DNA from: Pectobacterium atrosepticum
GTDB lineage: Bacteria; Pseudomonadota; Gammaproteobacteria; Enterobacterales; Enterobacteriaceae
Assembly (NCBI GenBank): GCA_019056595.1
Contig: CP036163.1
Coordinates: 4,712,001 to 4,776,000 of the forward strand
Direction: 5' to 3'
Length of the DNA stretch: 64,000 nucleotides
Of the stretch, positions 53,834-64,000 are shown one piece after another; position 1 is the stretch's first letter; every line of letters begins with the position of its first letter. The notes below the pieces were generated by a model. That model was not told the DNA's origin. It saw only the letters and a program-made list of their open reading frames with translations, and did no database searches. The translations under genes were made by a program, and so were the position numbers.

Positions 53834-55735
53834 ATGTCGCCCACACAGGATCATTATTCCTCGTTGTCTTCCCCTGTCCCGGGGCTGATGTTGCCTGAAA
53901 AACGGGTGGTGGAGGTGCGCAACCTGAGTGTCTATTTCGAGCAGCAAGGGCAGCGGACGGATGCGGTACGTAATTTGACGTTCTCTGTCGATCGGGGCGA
54001 AACGCTGGCTATCGTCGGGGAGTCGGGATCGGGCAAATCTGTCACATCGCTGGCGTTGATGCGTCTGGTCGAACATGCCGGTGGGGTGATTCATCAAGGT
54101 GATATGCTATTCCGTCGTCGTGATGGGCAGGTGCTAGATCTTCGTGGTGCCCGCCAGCGGGTGATGCGAACGCTGCGTGGTGCGGATTTGGCGATGATTT
54201 TTCAGGAGCCGATGACGTCGCTGAATCCGGTTTTCCCCGTTGGTGAACAGATAGCCGAGTCGATTCGTTTGCATCAGAGAATGGACAGGCGTGCCGCGCG
54301 TGCAGAGACGTTGCGTATGCTTGATCTGGTCAGAATACCGGAAGCGCGCAACGTGCTGGATCGCTATCCCCACCAGCTTTCTGGCGGAATGCGCCAGCGG
54401 GTCATGATTGCGATGGCGCTTTCCTGCAAACCGTCGCTGCTGATTGCCGATGAACCGACAACTGCGCTGGATGTCACTATTCAGGCGCAAATTCTGCAAC
54501 TTATCCGTGTGCTCCAACGAGAAATGGACATGGCCGTGATTTTCATCACCCATGACATGGGCGTGGTGGCGGAAGTGGCTGAACGTGTATTAGTGATGCA
54601 CCGTGGAGAAAGCGTCGAAGCGGCAAGCGTGGGGCAGATTTTTGCTGCGCCGCAGCACCCATATACACAGGGGCTTTTAGCGGCGGTACCGGCGTTAGGA
54701 TCGATGCGCGGACAACCGTTTCCAGCAAAATTTCCGCTGCTGGATCAAAACACGGCACGCATTGTGGACAACGTGCCGCAGGATACTGTTCCTGCACATG
54801 CGGAGCCAATCTTGCAAGTGAGTAATCTGGTGACGCGCTTTCCGATTCGCAGCGGTTTACTGAACCGCGTAACCCGGCAGGTGCATGCGGTAGAAAAAGT
54901 CAGCTTCGATCTCTGGCCGGGCGAAACGCTCTCGCTGGTGGGGGAATCGGGATGTGGCAAGTCAACCACTGGCCGTGCGTTGCTCCAACTGGTTGAAAGT
55001 CAGAAGGGCGACATTACCTTTGATGGCCAGCGTATCCATCAGTTGAAAGGCGCGGCGTTACAGCATCTGCGGCGTGATATTCAACTGATTTTCCAGGATC
55101 CGTACGCCTCATTGGATCCCCGTCTGACGGTTGGATTCTCGATTATGGAACCGCTGTTGGTACACAATGTTTGCCGCCGACAGGAAGCGGAGAAACGCGT
55201 GGCGTGGCTGTTGTCACGCGTAGGGTTGGAGCCGGAACACGCTCGGCGCTATCCGCATGAGTTTTCTGGTGGTCAGCGTCAGCGTGTTTGCATCGCCAGA
55301 GCGCTCGCGCTGAACCCCAAGGTCGTCATTGCGGATGAAGCAGTATCGGCGCTGGACGTGTCGATTCAGGCGCAAATCATCAATCTGATGCTGGAACTGC
55401 AACGTGAGTTTGGCATCGCATTTTTGTTTATTTCACATGATATGGCGGTGGTCGAACGCATCAGTCATCGCGTGGCGGTGATGTATATGGGGCAGATTGT
55501 CGAGATCGGCCCGCGTCAAGACGTATTCGAACGACCCCAGCACCCCTATACCCGCAAGCTGATGTCGGCCGTTCCGGTTGCCGATCCCTCACGCCGCCAG
55601 CGTGAGCAGGTATTGTTGGTTGATGAAATACCCAGCCCGATTCGGGCGATTGGCGATGAGCCGACAACGGCGCCTCTGGTTCAGGTTGGCAAGCGACACT
55701 TTGTGGCGCACCACCCGATTGCAGGTGCTTATTGA
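53834..55735 (+). CDS. gsiA: GsiA, glutathione ABC importer ATPase
   Basis: 633 residues with two ABC ATPase domains in one chain, as in E. coli GsiA (623). Domain 1 has Walker A GESGSGKS and signature LSGGMRQR; domain 2 has GESGCGKS and FSGGQRQR. Walker B segments [12 protein letters not shown] and [12 protein letters not shown] are intact. It drives uptake of glutathione by GsiBCD. First gene of a four-gene operon. Confidence 0.94.
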   Translation: MSPTQDHYSSLSSPVPGLMLPEKRVVEVRNLSVYFEQQGQRTDAVRNLTFSVDRGETLAIVGESGSGKSVTSLALMRLVEHAGGVIHQGDMLFRRRDGQVLDLRGARQRVMRTLRGADLAMIFQEPMTSLNPVFPVGEQIAESIRLHQRMDRRAARAETLRMLDLVRIPEARNVLDRYPHQLSGGMRQRVMIAMALSCKPSLLIADEPTTALDVTIQAQILQLIRVLQREMDMAVIFITHDMGVVAEVAERVLVMHRGESVEAASVGQIFAAPQHPYTQGLLAAVPALGSMRGQPFPAKFPLLDQNTARIVDNVPQDTVPAHAEPILQVSNLVTRFPIRSGLLNRVTRQVHAVEKVSFDLWPGETLSLVGESGCGKSTTGRALLQLVESQKGDITFDGQRIHQLKGAALQHLRRDIQLIFQDPYASLDPRLTVGFSIMEPLLVHNVCRRQEAEKRVAWLLSRVGLEPEHARRYPHEFSGGQRQRVCIARALALNPKVVIADEAVSALDVSIQAQIINLMLELQREFGIAFLFISHDMAVVERISHRVAVMYMGQIVEIGPRQDVFERPQHPYTRKLMSAVPVADPSRRQREQVLLVDEIPSPIRAIGDEPTTAPLVQVGKRHFVAHHPIAGAY

Positions 55736-55760
55736 CAGGGATTCATAAGGAGAACGTAGC

Positions 55761-57305
55761 ATGAGCGTAATGACGATACAGCGGCGCTGGTTAGTGGCCG
55801 CAGGGGTAACTGCAGCAATGGTGGCATCACCCGTTTGGGCTGCCAAAGATGCGGTTATTGCCGTGGGTTCCACGTTTACCAGCCTGGATCCCTATGATGC
55901 CAACGACTCGCTATCGCAAACGGTGGCGAAATCATTCTATCAGGGGTTGTTTGGCTTCGATAAAGACATGAAGCTGATCAACGTGCTGGCGGACAGCTAT
56001 GACATCAGCTCAGATGGCCTGACGTACACCGTCAAATTGCATCCTGGCGTTAAGTTTCACGATGGGTCGGCGTTTAACGCCGCTGCCGTTAAAGTGAATC
56101 TGGATCGCGCCAGTAATCCAGACAATCGTTTGAAGCGGTATAACCTGTTCAAGATGATCGACAAAACCGAAGCAGTGGACGATCTGACGGTGAAAATCAC
56201 GCTGAAGACGCCGTTCTCGGCGTTTGTTAACAATCTGGCGCACCCAGCCGCGGTGATGATCTCGCCTGCGGCATTAACGCAGTACGGCAAGGAGATTGGC
56301 TTCCATCCGGTAGGCACCGGCCCGTATCGTTTTGTGGCCTGGAATCAGACCGATTTTGTCAAAGTTGAGAAATTCAGCGGTTACTGGAAAGCCGGGTTAC
56401 CTAAGTTAGACAGCATTACCTGGCGTCCGGTGGTGGATAACAATACGCGTGCGGCACTGCTGCAAACGGGGGAAGCGCAGTTTGCTTATCCGATACCGTT
56501 TGAGCAGGCCAAGGTATTGGAGAAGAATGACAAGCTGGCGCTGGTGGCGTCACCGTCGATTCTGCATCGCTACATCAGCATGAACGTTACGCAGAAACCG
56601 TTTGATAATCCGAAAGTTCGGCAGGCGCTGAACTACGCGATTAACAAAGACGCGTTGATCAAAGTGGCGTTCTCCGGCTATGCGACGCCAGCCGAAGGGC
56701 CACTGCCGAATAGCATCGATTATTCGGTAAAATATCATCCATGGCCTTACGATCCGGCCAAGGCGCGCGAGCTGCTGAAGGAAGCGGGCTACCCGAATGG
56801 TTTTACCACCACGCTTTGGTCGTCACATAACCACAGTACGGCGCAGAAAGTCTTGCAGTTCACGCAGCAGCAGCTTGCACAGGTTGGAGTGAAAGTGCAG
56901 GTGACAGCGATGGATGCGGGGCAACGCGCTGCTGAAGTGGAAGGTAAGGGCGTTAAAGAAACGGGCGTTCGTCTGTTTTACACTGGCTGGTCGGCATCGA
57001 CGGGCGAGGCAGATTGGGCGCTATCGCCGCTGTTTGCTACGGCCTCATGGCCACCAGCACAATTCAATACGGCGTTTTACAGCAACCCGCAAGTTGATAC
57101 GGACTTGGCTAATGCGCTGAAAACGACGGATCGAGCGGAAAAGCAGACACTGTACAAGGATGCGCAGGATAAAATCTGGGCTGATGCGCCGTGGATTTTC
57201 CTGGCGACAGAGCGTTTGGTGTCGGCTAATAGCAAGAAACTGACGGGTTTCTACGTCATGCCAGATACCTTGTTCAGTTTTGAGGATGCCGATCTGACGG
57301 AATAA
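55761..57305 (+). CDS. gsiB: GsiB, glutathione-binding periplasmic protein
   Basis: 514 residues with a signal peptide ([18 protein letters not shown]). The mature protein is of the peptide/nickel-binding SBP_bac_5 type ([39 protein letters not shown]). It delivers glutathione to the GsiCD channel. It begins 25 bases after gsiA with an AAGGAGA site. Confidence 0.94.
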   Translation: MSVMTIQRRWLVAAGVTAAMVASPVWAAKDAVIAVGSTFTSLDPYDANDSLSQTVAKSFYQGLFGFDKDMKLINVLADSYDISSDGLTYTVKLHPGVKFHDGSAFNAAAVKVNLDRASNPDNRLKRYNLFKMIDKTEAVDDLTVKITLKTPFSAFVNNLAHPAAVMISPAALTQYGKEIGFHPVGTGPYRFVAWNQTDFVKVEKFSGYWKAGLPKLDSITWRPVVDNNTRAALLQTGEAQFAYPIPFEQAKVLEKNDKLALVASPSILHRYISMNVTQKPFDNPKVRQALNYAINKDALIKVAFSGYATPAEGPLPNSIDYSVKYHPWPYDPAKARELLKEAGYPNGFTTTLWSSHNHSTAQKVLQFTQQQLAQVGVKVQVTAMDAGQRAAEVEGKGVKETGVRLFYTGWSASTGEADWALSPLFATASWPPAQFNTAFYSNPQVDTDLANALKTTDRAEKQTLYKDAQDKIWADAPWIFLATERLVSANSKKLTGFYVMPDTLFSFEDADLTE

Positions 57306-57332
57306 CTCACCGCACAAGAATGACCAGGGAGT

Positions 57333-57354
57333 CGGGTGGCCGTTAGGCTACCCG
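57333..57354 (+). promoter_or_regulatory. Intercistronic hairpin between gsiB and gsiC
   Basis: CGGGTGGCC, loop GTTA, GGCTACCCG, with one G-U pair, no T run. It probably stabilises upstream mRNA or weakens read-through, giving more binding protein than permease. Confidence 0.55.
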
Positions 57355-57414
57355 CTGTGGTCAACACGCGTCTACTTATAGGAGAGCCTGACACATGTAT
57401 GTGGAAAACCGTTC

Positions 57415-58335
57415 ATGCTGAATTATTTTATTAAACGGTTACTGGGGCTGATCCCCACGCTCCTGATCGTTATGGTGCTGGTGTTCCTGTTCGTTCATCT
57501 GCTGCCCGGCGATCCGGCGCGTTTAGCGGCCGGACGGGAAGCGGATGCGGCTGTGATCGAAATGGTACGTCAGGATTTGGGCTTGGATAAGCCGCTGCCG
57601 CACCAGTTCTGGCACTTCTTGACCAATATTCTGCAAGGGGATTTGGGAACGTCGATGGTGTCGAAACGGCCTGTCACGCAAGAGATCGCCTTGCGCTTTA
57701 TGCCAACGTTTTGGCTCACGGTTTGCAGCATGGCGTGGGCGGTAATTTTTGGCATGGCGATCGGCATCGTGTCCGCCGTGTGGCGTAATGGCTGGCCGGA
57801 CAGAATCGGGATGACGCTGGCGGTATCCGGCCTCTCTTTCCCTGCGTTTGCGCTTGGCATGCTGTTAATGCAGATTTTTTCCGTTGAATTAGGCTGGCTG
57901 CCGACAGTGGGAGCGGATACCTGGCTGCACTACATCTTGCCTTCGCTGACGTTAGGTGCGGCGGTAGCGGCGGTGATGGCGCGTTTCACCCGTGCGTCGT
58001 TTGTTGATGTACTGCAGGAAGATTATATGCGTACGGCGCGGGCAAAAGGCGTGCGCGAATCGCTGGTTGTGCTGAAACACGGGCTGCGTAATGCGCTGAT
58101 TCCAGTGGTCACCATGATGGGGCTGCAATTTGGCTTTTTGCTCGGTGGCTCCATCGTCGTGGAGAAGGTGTTCAACTGGCCGGGGCTGGGGCGGTTGCTG
58201 GTTGATTCGGTTGAGATGCGTGACTATCCGGTGATTCAGGCGGAAGTGTTACTGTTTTCGCTGGAGTTTATTCTGATTAATTTGCTGGTCGATATGCTGT
58301 ATGCCGCGATTAATCCAGCCATTCGTTATAAATAA
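57415..58335 (+). CDS. gsiC: GsiC, glutathione importer permease
   Basis: 306 residues with six membrane segments of the DppB type. It starts [19 protein letters not shown] and has the EAA loop ([29 protein letters not shown]) that contacts the ATPase. It pairs with GsiD. Confidence 0.94.
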   Translation: MLNYFIKRLLGLIPTLLIVMVLVFLFVHLLPGDPARLAAGREADAAVIEMVRQDLGLDKPLPHQFWHFLTNILQGDLGTSMVSKRPVTQEIALRFMPTFWLTVCSMAWAVIFGMAIGIVSAVWRNGWPDRIGMTLAVSGLSFPAFALGMLLMQIFSVELGWLPTVGADTWLHYILPSLTLGAAVAAVMARFTRASFVDVLQEDYMRTARAKGVRESLVVLKHGLRNALIPVVTMMGLQFGFLLGGSIVVEKVFNWPGLGRLLVDSVEMRDYPVIQAEVLLFSLEFILINLLVDMLYAAINPAIRYK

Positions 58336-58344
58336 GGAAAGGGA

Positions 58345-59250
58345 ATGAGACACTGGCGACGTAAAGCTATGCTGGCGACGCTCCCTGTCATTAGGGATAA
58401 ATCCGTTCGTACGCCGTGGCGTGAATTCTGGCGGCGTTTTCTTCGGCAGCACGTCGCGGTCGCTGCTGGCTTGTTTGTGCTGCTGCTTATTGCCATCGCT
58501 TTTTGGGCTCAATATCTGATGCCCTACGATGCCGAGAACTATTTCGATTATGATCGACTGAATGAAGGCCCCTCGTCGGCACACTGGCTGGGCGTGGATT
58601 CATTAGGGCGTGATATTTTCAGTCGGATCCTGATGGGGACGCGTATTTCGCTGGCAGCGGGTATTTTCTCGGTGCTGGTGGGGATGATGATCGGTACGAC
58701 ATTGGGTCTGCTGGCGGGCTACTACGAAGGGTGGGCAGACCGAATCATCATGCGTATATGCGATGTGCTGTTTGCCTTTCCCGGCATTTTGCTGGCGATT
58801 GCTGTTGTGGCGATTATGGGCAGCGGTATGGCAAATGTGGTTGTCGCTGTTGCGATTTTCAGCATCCCGGCTTTCGCCCGTCTGGTGCGGGGAAATACGC
58901 TGGTGCTGAAGCAGCTTACCTATATCGAATCTGCCCGCAGCATGGGTGCCAACGACTGGACAATTCTCTTTCGTCATATTCTGCCCGGTTCGGTATCTTC
59001 TATTGTGGTGTTTTTCTCAATGCGGATTGGAATGTCGATCATCACCGCAGCTAGCCTGTCATTTTTAGGGCTGGGCGCGCAGCCACCGATGCCCGAGTGG
59101 GGAGCGATGCTGAACGAAGCGCGATCGGACATGGTGATTGCACCGCATGTTGCGATATTCCCCAGTCTGGCGATCTTTCTGACGGTATTGGCGTTTAATT
59201 TATTGGGGGACGGCCTGCGCGATGCGCTCGACCCGAAATTGAAAAGCTGA
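58345..59250 (+). CDS. gsiD: GsiD, glutathione importer permease
   Basis: 301 residues of the DppC type. An N-terminal cytoplasmic stretch is followed by membrane segments and the EAA loop ([23 protein letters not shown]). It starts nine bases after gsiC with GGAAAGGG. Last gene of the operon; a terminator follows. Confidence 0.94.
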   Translation: MRHWRRKAMLATLPVIRDKSVRTPWREFWRRFLRQHVAVAAGLFVLLLIAIAFWAQYLMPYDAENYFDYDRLNEGPSSAHWLGVDSLGRDIFSRILMGTRISLAAGIFSVLVGMMIGTTLGLLAGYYEGWADRIIMRICDVLFAFPGILLAIAVVAIMGSGMANVVVAVAIFSIPAFARLVRGNTLVLKQLTYIESARSMGANDWTILFRHILPGSVSSIVVFFSMRIGMSIITAASLSFLGLGAQPPMPEWGAMLNEARSDMVIAPHVAIFPSLAIFLTVLAFNLLGDGLRDALDPKLKS

Positions 59251-59256
59251 GTAAAA

Positions 59257-59285
59257 AAAAGCGCGACAACGAGTGCCGCGCTTTT
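59257..59285. terminator. Bidirectional terminator of gsiD and maeA
   Basis: AAAAGCGCG, 11-base loop, CGCGCTTTT, with A/T runs on both sides, between converging genes. Confidence 0.9.
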
Positions 59286-59306
59286 CAGCAGTAAGAGCGC
59301 TAGCCC

Positions 59307-61004
59307 TTAGAACGAAGTACGTTTATAGCTGCGGTACTGTGGTTGCCAGAAGTTATGGTCAATCGCCTTCTGCAATGCATCGGCAGAGGTTACGACGGCC
59401 ACACCTTGCAGCTGTGCGGCTTTACCCACGTCCAGTGCAATACGCTTGGACACCTGCTGGATATCGGACAGGTCCGGTAGCAGAGCGCCTTCACCGTTAT
59501 TCGCCAGCGGCGAGCAGTCAGCCAGAGCGCGGCTGGCGGCCATCAACATACCGTCAGTGATACGGTTGGCTCCTGACGCCAGTACACCTAACCCGATACC
59601 TGGGAAAATGTAGGAGTTGTTGCACTGCGCGATAGGGAAGACTTTATCCTGATAGTGAACCGGAGAGAACGGGCTACCGGTCGCTACCAGCGCGGAGCCT
59701 TCTGTCCAGCGAATGATATCTTCTGGACGCGCTTCCACGCGAGATGTCGGGTTAGACAGTGGCATCACGATAGGACGAGCGCAGTGTTTGTACATTTCAC
59801 GGATGATTTCTTCCGTGAACAGACCAGGCTGGCCGGATACACCGATCATGATGGTCGGCTTGGCATTGCGTACCACTTCCAGCAGTGAAATCGCGTCGCT
59901 GTTACAATCCCAATCAGCCAGCAGTTCACTTTTCTGCACCAGTTTGCTCTGGAAATCGAGCAGGTTCGGCAGTTTGTCTGTCAGCAGACCGAAACGGTCA
60001 ACCATGAAGACGCGTGCGCGTGCTTCTTCTTCGCTCAGCCCTTCTGACTTCATCTGTGCGATGATTTGCTCAGCGATACCACAGCCTGCGGAACCTGCAC
60101 CCAAGAAGGCAACGGTCTGATCGCGTAACTGCGTACCTGCTGCACGGCTGGCGGCAATCAGGCTACCGATAGCGACGGCTGCGGTGCCCTGAATGTCATC
60201 GTTGAAGCTACAGATTTCATCACGATAGCGATTCAGCAGCGGTGTGGCGTTTTTCTGCGCGAAGTCTTCAAACTGCAACAGCACGTTCGGCCAACGGCGC
60301 TTCACGGCCTGAATGAACTCGTCAACGAATGCATAGTATTCGTCGTCGGTGATGCGCGGATGACGCCAGCCCATATACAGCGGATCGTTCAGACGCTGCG
60401 GATTGTTGGTACCTACATCCAGAACGACTGGCAGGGTGTAGGCTGGGCTGATGCCGCCACAGGCGGTGTACAGCGCCAGCTTACCGATCGGAATCCCCAT
60501 ACCGCCGATACCCTGATCGCCCAGACCGAGAATTCGTTCACCGTCGGTGACAACGATGACTTTCACGTTCTGCTTGGTGGCGTTTTGCAGCATATCGTCG
60601 ATATTTGCGCGGTTAGGGTAGGAGATAAACAGGCCACGGGCGCGACGATAGATATCGGAGAAGTGTTCACAGGCTTCGCCAACGGTCGGGGTGTAGATGA
60701 TAGGCATCATCTCATTGAGGTGACCGTCCAGCAGGCGGTAGAACAGCGTCTCGTTGGTATCCTGAATGTTGCGCAGGTATACGTGTTTTTCAATATCGTG
60801 TTTGAATTCCTGATACTGGCGCCAAGCGCGTTCTGCCTGTTCTTCGATAGTTTCAACGGCTTCTGGCAGCAGGCCTGCAAGGTTAAAATCAGCGCGTTCT
60901 TCTTCAGTAAACGCGCTGCCTTTATTCAGCAGGGGAAATTCGAGCAAGATCGGACCAGCATAGGGGATGTAGAGAGGACGTTTGCTTTCGTATTCTAATT
61001 CCAT
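59307..61004 (-). CDS. maeA: NAD-dependent malic enzyme (MaeA/SfcA)
   Basis: 565 residues, the length of E. coli MaeA. The catalytic Tyr is in [11 protein letters not shown], the Lys in [10 protein letters not shown], and the divalent metal residues in EDFAQKNA and [11 protein letters not shown]. The NAD site is [10 protein letters not shown]. It converts malate to pyruvate, CO2 and NADH. Single gene. Confidence 0.96.
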   Translation of the reverse strand: MELEYESKRPLYIPYAGPILLEFPLLNKGSAFTEEERADFNLAGLLPEAVETIEEQAERAWRQYQEFKHDIEKHVYLRNIQDTNETLFYRLLDGHLNEMMPIIYTPTVGEACEHFSDIYRRARGLFISYPNRANIDDMLQNATKQNVKVIVVTDGERILGLGDQGIGGMGIPIGKLALYTACGGISPAYTLPVVLDVGTNNPQRLNDPLYMGWRHPRITDDEYYAFVDEFIQAVKRRWPNVLLQFEDFAQKNATPLLNRYRDEICSFNDDIQGTAAVAIGSLIAASRAAGTQLRDQTVAFLGAGSAGCGIAEQIIAQMKSEGLSEEEARARVFMVDRFGLLTDKLPNLLDFQSKLVQKSELLADWDCNSDAISLLEVVRNAKPTIMIGVSGQPGLFTEEIIREMYKHCARPIVMPLSNPTSRVEARPEDIIRWTEGSALVATGSPFSPVHYQDKVFPIAQCNNSYIFPGIGLGVLASGANRITDGMLMAASRALADCSPLANNGEGALLPDLSDIQQVSKRIALDVGKAAQLQGVAVVTSADALQKAIDHNFWQPQYRSYKRTSF

Positions 61005-61213
61005 GACTTTTTACTCTTCGGGTAACAGAAAAGACACTCAGGTGTTGTCGATGAAAAACTGCTGAGGATCTTAAATTACCCAGAGAATATGTACAGAAAA
61101 TGTTAATTTAAATAGTTACAGATGGCTTGCATCTTAGCTGAAATACAGGCTTTATCGATTCACCTCTCTTTTTTCACCCGCACGCCGCTTAAATTTTGCG
61201 CCTATCTCTGCTG

Positions 61214-62104
61214 TTATTCCTCAATAAAGTGGTGTTCAACGTCGGTGCAACCCAGCTCGGCCAACATAATTTGTGAGATTGCCCAGTGGCTGACCACCGC
61301 ATTACGGCGTTCAACGACAGCTGCGTACTTAATGGTGCTCGGATCTTCGCCTGCAAGGTTCATCAGATTCAATGCGGCCTGCAAAGGTGGGAGACTGGGG
61401 TTGAATGCTGCATTTTCTGCGTAGCGTCCGGTATAGATGTTGCCGCTCGCCGTTTCCAGCGCAATACCGCTAATGGCTTTGCTGTAGGGGGCGTGGCTAC
61501 GGTTGGCAGCATCCAGCGCCTGACGCGTGAGCGCATTCACATTCTGCAAGGTCGCGCCGTGGTTGATGTCATCCATCAGCAGCGTATCGATTTGCAAATC
61601 GACGGGGCCAAAGGCATCCGGCAGATAGTGACTGAGTACGGCTGGCTGGCGGCCCGGCAGTTGAATACGCAGCGACGCGGCATTGCGCAATTCATTCATA
61701 AATTGGCGACAGTGGCCGCATGGCGTGTAGTTCACGGTCACGGCCCGCAATCCACGCTCATTACGCAGCCAGGCATGGCTGACGGCGCTCTGTTCTGCAT
61801 GCACCGTTTGCTGAAGCTGAACGGCGGTAAACTCCATATTGGCACCAAAGTAGAAATTGCCGCTGAGCCCTTGCGCAATGGCACCAACCTGAAAATTTGA
61901 GATAGAGGCTTGCGCGCAGGCGGCAGCCAGGGGCAATAGCGCAAAGGCTAACGCATCGACGTCTAGCTGGCTGGCTTCGCAGACCGCATTCACCTCGTCA
62001 GCGGTTAGCATGGCGGCGAAATCCGGTTTATCGATCAATGGGCCGAGCGCGTCTTGCAGACTGGCAGATAATTGCTGGAAGGCGTTTTCAAATCGTGTAT
62101 GCAT
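61214..62104 (-). CDS. cdd: Cytidine deaminase
   Basis: 296 residues; the two-domain (dimeric) form as in E. coli (294). The active domain has VHAEQSAV (zinc His and catalytic Glu) and PCGHCRQF (two zinc Cys). The second, C-terminal domain lacks the zinc motif as expected. It deaminates cytidine and deoxycytidine. The neighbouring yohJK is conserved. Confidence 0.96.
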   Translation of the reverse strand: MHTRFENAFQQLSASLQDALGPLIDKPDFAAMLTADEVNAVCEASQLDVDALAFALLPLAAACAQASISNFQVGAIAQGLSGNFYFGANMEFTAVQLQQTVHAEQSAVSHAWLRNERGLRAVTVNYTPCGHCRQFMNELRNAASLRIQLPGRQPAVLSHYLPDAFGPVDLQIDTLLMDDINHGATLQNVNALTRQALDAANRSHAPYSKAISGIALETASGNIYTGRYAENAAFNPSLPPLQAALNLMNLAGEDPSTIKYAAVVERRNAVVSHWAISQIMLAELGCTDVEHHFIEE

Positions 62105-62164
62105 GTCGGCTTACTCTTTTTACCCGTCAATGACGTCATGTTAGGTAGCAGAGTAGCAATAAAT

Positions 62165-62180
62165 TGTGATCGGAATCTCT
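62165..62180 (-). promoter_or_regulatory. Possible CRP site upstream of cdd
   Basis: Leftward AGAGA-TTCCGA-TCACA: one perfect CRP half and a weak partner, with a CytR-like TTTGCATT nearby at about 62208. E. coli cdd is controlled by CRP and CytR. Position is about 60-75 bases before the start codon. Confidence 0.35.
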
Positions 62181-62277
62181 TTATTGAATGAAATGAATGC
62201 AAATTAACTACTAAATGCGAGATGTATCTCAATTTTATAGCGGGAACGATGTGGGTACGCATCGTTCCCCTCAGGCT

Positions 62278-62973
62278 TCAGCCAGCAAAGTGCAAGAGTA
62301 CGGGGAACACTAACGGAGCAATCAGCGACGTGATGATCCCACATATAACCAGTGCCAGTGAACTGAACGCGCCTTCCTGATAATCGACCTCTGCGCTGCG
62401 CGCCGTGCCGAGTGCGTGTGAGGCGGTGCCCATCGATAGCCCACGTGCAGCTTTGGTTTTGATTCCTACACCGTTGAACAGGCTGTGGCCTAATACAGCA
62501 CCGAGGATGCCGACAAAAATCACGCAGACGGCGCTGATCGCCGGAATACCGCCGATGGCGCCAGCGACGGCCATCGCAATGGGGGTAGTGACAGATTTTG
62601 GCAGCACTGAGGCGGCGATTTCTGGCGATGCGCCCATCCACAGTGCCACCAGCGTGCCGGAGATAATCGCCGTCAGGCTACCGATGAAGCACACGCTGAT
62701 GATCGACTTCCAGCGCGCGCGAATTTGGTGTAGCTGTTCATATAGTGGGAACGCCAGCGCGACCACAGCTGGTTGCAACAGGTCGTTAAGCACTTTGCTG
62801 CCTTGAAAATAGTGCTCGTAGGGAATCTTCAACACCAGCAGCAGTGGAATAATAATCGCCATCGACACCAGTAGCGGGTTCAACAGGGAAAGCTTGGTCA
62901 GTACGGCCAGTTTACGTGCGGCGAAAAAGACCAGCAGAGTAAGGGGCAGCGACCACCACAAATAGCTGAACAT
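62278..62973 (-). CDS. yohK: YohK, LrgB/CidB-family membrane protein
   Basis: 231 residues with several membrane segments of the LrgB type (LPKSVTTPIAMAVA; HALGTARSAEVD). LrgB partners with LrgA. In other bacteria the pair is linked to pyruvate transport or autolysis; in enterobacteria the role is not clear. It overlaps the yohJ stop by one base. Confidence 0.93.
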   Translation of the reverse strand: MFSYLWWSLPLTLLVFFAARKLAVLTKLSLLNPLLVSMAIIIPLLLVLKIPYEHYFQGSKVLNDLLQPAVVALAFPLYEQLHQIRARWKSIISVCFIGSLTAIISGTLVALWMGASPEIAASVLPKSVTTPIAMAVAGAIGGIPAISAVCVIFVGILGAVLGHSLFNGVGIKTKAARGLSMGTASHALGTARSAEVDYQEGAFSSLALVICGIITSLIAPLVFPVLLHFAG

Positions 62974-63380
62974 TATTCATTATCCTTCGGCGGCGTGCGA
63001 TCGCCAGCCGTGGCTCGCTCACGCTGCATAATCTGGGTACTGAAACCCACAACCAACATGACAATAAAGGTGCTGATCAGACAGGAAACCACAATGGGGC
63101 CAAACTGCTGATTGACCAGATCGTAATAATTCATAACGCCGACGCCGATGGGAACGAACAGTAGCGCCATGTGACGAATAAGGAGATAGCAGCCCGGTTT
63201 TACCCACTGCGCGGGCAGAATCTGCGAGGCGAGGAGTGTGAACAAGACCAGCATGCCGATGATACTGCCGGGGATAGTGAACGGAAGTAACGCGGATACC
63301 GCATTGCCTGCCAGCAGGCAGAGATAAATCAATGCGAAAGCGCGTAAATACTGCCAGCAAACGATGAACGTATTACGCAT
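62973..63380 (-). CDS. yohJ: YohJ, LrgA/CidA-family membrane protein
   Basis: 135 residues with four membrane segments of the holin-like LrgA/CidA family ([22 protein letters not shown]). The ATG at 63380 with AGGAA is chosen because family members start there; the frame extends upstream without similarity. Co-transcribed with yohK and perhaps cdd. Confidence 0.93.
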   Translation of the reverse strand: MRNTFIVCWQYLRAFALIYLCLLAGNAVSALLPFTIPGSIIGMLVLFTLLASQILPAQWVKPGCYLLIRHMALLFVPIGVGVMNYYDLVNQQFGPIVVSCLISTFIVMLVVGFSTQIMQRERATAGDRTPPKDNE

Positions 63381-63590
63381 GGGAAATTCCTGATTAGCAG
63401 AGGGGATTATCATAACGCTAATGGAATTTACGTGCCACAGATCACGAATTTTGTTAAGGAAGGTGAGTCGGCCTGAAGGATGAGCGATACCCAGTTCAGG
63501 CTGAAAATGAAACGAGAAACGGGTGAGATAAATTCGGTTCAACCCCGCGTCAGTCTGGATTGGGGGTTGAACCGGAAGAATGTCGACGCG

Positions 63591-64000
63591 TTATTTTACG
63601 TCTACGTTCCACTTGGTGATGTCAATCTGTCCATCACCGCCAAAGATCTCGGTGCCAAACTGAACGCTACTGATATATTTTGTATTGCTCATCCACTTCT
63701 TGGTTCCTACCAGATAGTTGGTGAAATGGCGAATATTGAGTGATGCATTGTTGGTATTGGAAGTGCGTACGAAGGAAAAGACATTCCAGCCCTTGCCATT
63801 ACCCGCATTGATCCAACCTTTGAATACATTCCAGCTACTGCCGCCAAGGAAAACTGTTTCAATATAATCACCGGCAGGGCCTGCATTGGTATTATTTAGC
63901 CAGATCATTAATTCATCGGTAGGCGTGGAATCCCAATTGGCTTTATCGGTGGTGTGGAACCATATGTCATAAGCTGCATTATACGTGCCGGTAGATTTGA
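63591..64000 (-). CDS. celS: Family 12 endoglucanase, 3' part (CelS type)
   Basis: The last 136 or so residues of a gene that continues beyond the window edge. The translated part has the GH12 core block TPTDELMIWL, containing the Glu expected to be the nucleophile, then FSFVRTSN and FGTEIFGGDGQIDITKW with the Glu expected to be the acid/base. GH12 enzymes hydrolyse cellulose or related glucans. Pectobacterium CelS is such a secreted cellulase used in plant tissue maceration. The signal peptide is outside the window. Confidence 0.9.
   Translation of the reverse strand, partial: KSTGTYNAAYDIWFHTTDKANWDSTPTDELMIWLNNTNAGPAGDYIETVFLGGSSWNVFKGWINAGNGKGWNVFSFVRTSNTNNASLNIRHFTNYLVGTKKWMSNTKYISSVQFGTEIFGGDGQIDITKWNVDVK

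Overview
The window reads as chromosome of a soft-rot enterobacterium, most likely Pectobacterium. The gene orders uvrY-uvrC-pgsA-tRNA(Gly,Cys,Leu), moeA-moeB, gsiABCD and yohJ-yohK-cdd are enterobacterial, and the window ends inside a secreted family-12 cellulase of the CelS type found in Pectobacterium. The genus is an inference from gene content and order; no database search was possible.

Left part (1-8350): the end of a mobile element lying against the 3' end of a tRNA-Asn gene. It holds a P4-type integrase next to the tRNA, an AlpA-type regulator with DUF2857 and TraR/DksA-like zinc-finger genes, an unknown gene, an IS66 relic and a short-chain dehydrogenase relic. It also carries a MipA-family outer-membrane protein divergent from an OmpR/PhoB-type two-component pair, and a small lipoprotein. 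The left end of the element is outside the window.

Core segment 1 (8353-16954): tRNA-Asn; a very short nac gene (91 codons, DNA-binding part only) that keeps a sigma-54 promoter, two NtrC-like sites and its own terminator; iraP; cycA; tRNA-Lys(CTT); a small unknown gene; yecF; uvrY (gacA/expA); uvrC; pgsA; and the tRNA Gly-Cys-Leu operon.

Genomic island (about 16960-37566, 20.6 kb): it is bounded by a direct repeat of the tRNA-Leu 3' end (16932-16959 and 37540-37566), with an integrase just inside. Its first half is a defence region: a complete QatABCD anti-phage operon and an HNH endonuclease with a phosphorothioate-DNA-binding type of N-terminus, flanked by IS256 and IS3 relics. Next come an orphan flagellin with a replaced central domain and a downstream LuxR-type regulator, preceded by a cluster of five GATC sites. 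Then follow AlpA, zinc-ribbon and HUH-type replication-like genes. The last part resembles the E. coli CP4-44 module (YeeP-like GTPase, RadC-like protein, CbeA/CbtA toxin-antitoxin pair, DUF4942), but four small membrane or exported proteins I do not recognise sit between the GTPase and RadC. A decayed vapB lies near the right end.

Core segment 2 (37600-64000): a metallo-beta-lactamase-fold exported hydrolase with a divergent LysR regulator; KTSC and DUF2946 proteins; a TonB-dependent copper receptor; yqaE; a DASS anion transporter with a fumarase/adenylosuccinate-lyase-superfamily enzyme and a GntR regulator facing three operator-like palindromes; a diguanylate cyclase; a lipid kinase; a nitroreductase; moeBA; the glutathione importer gsiABCD; NAD-malic enzyme; cdd; yohJK; and the 3' part of the cellulase gene.
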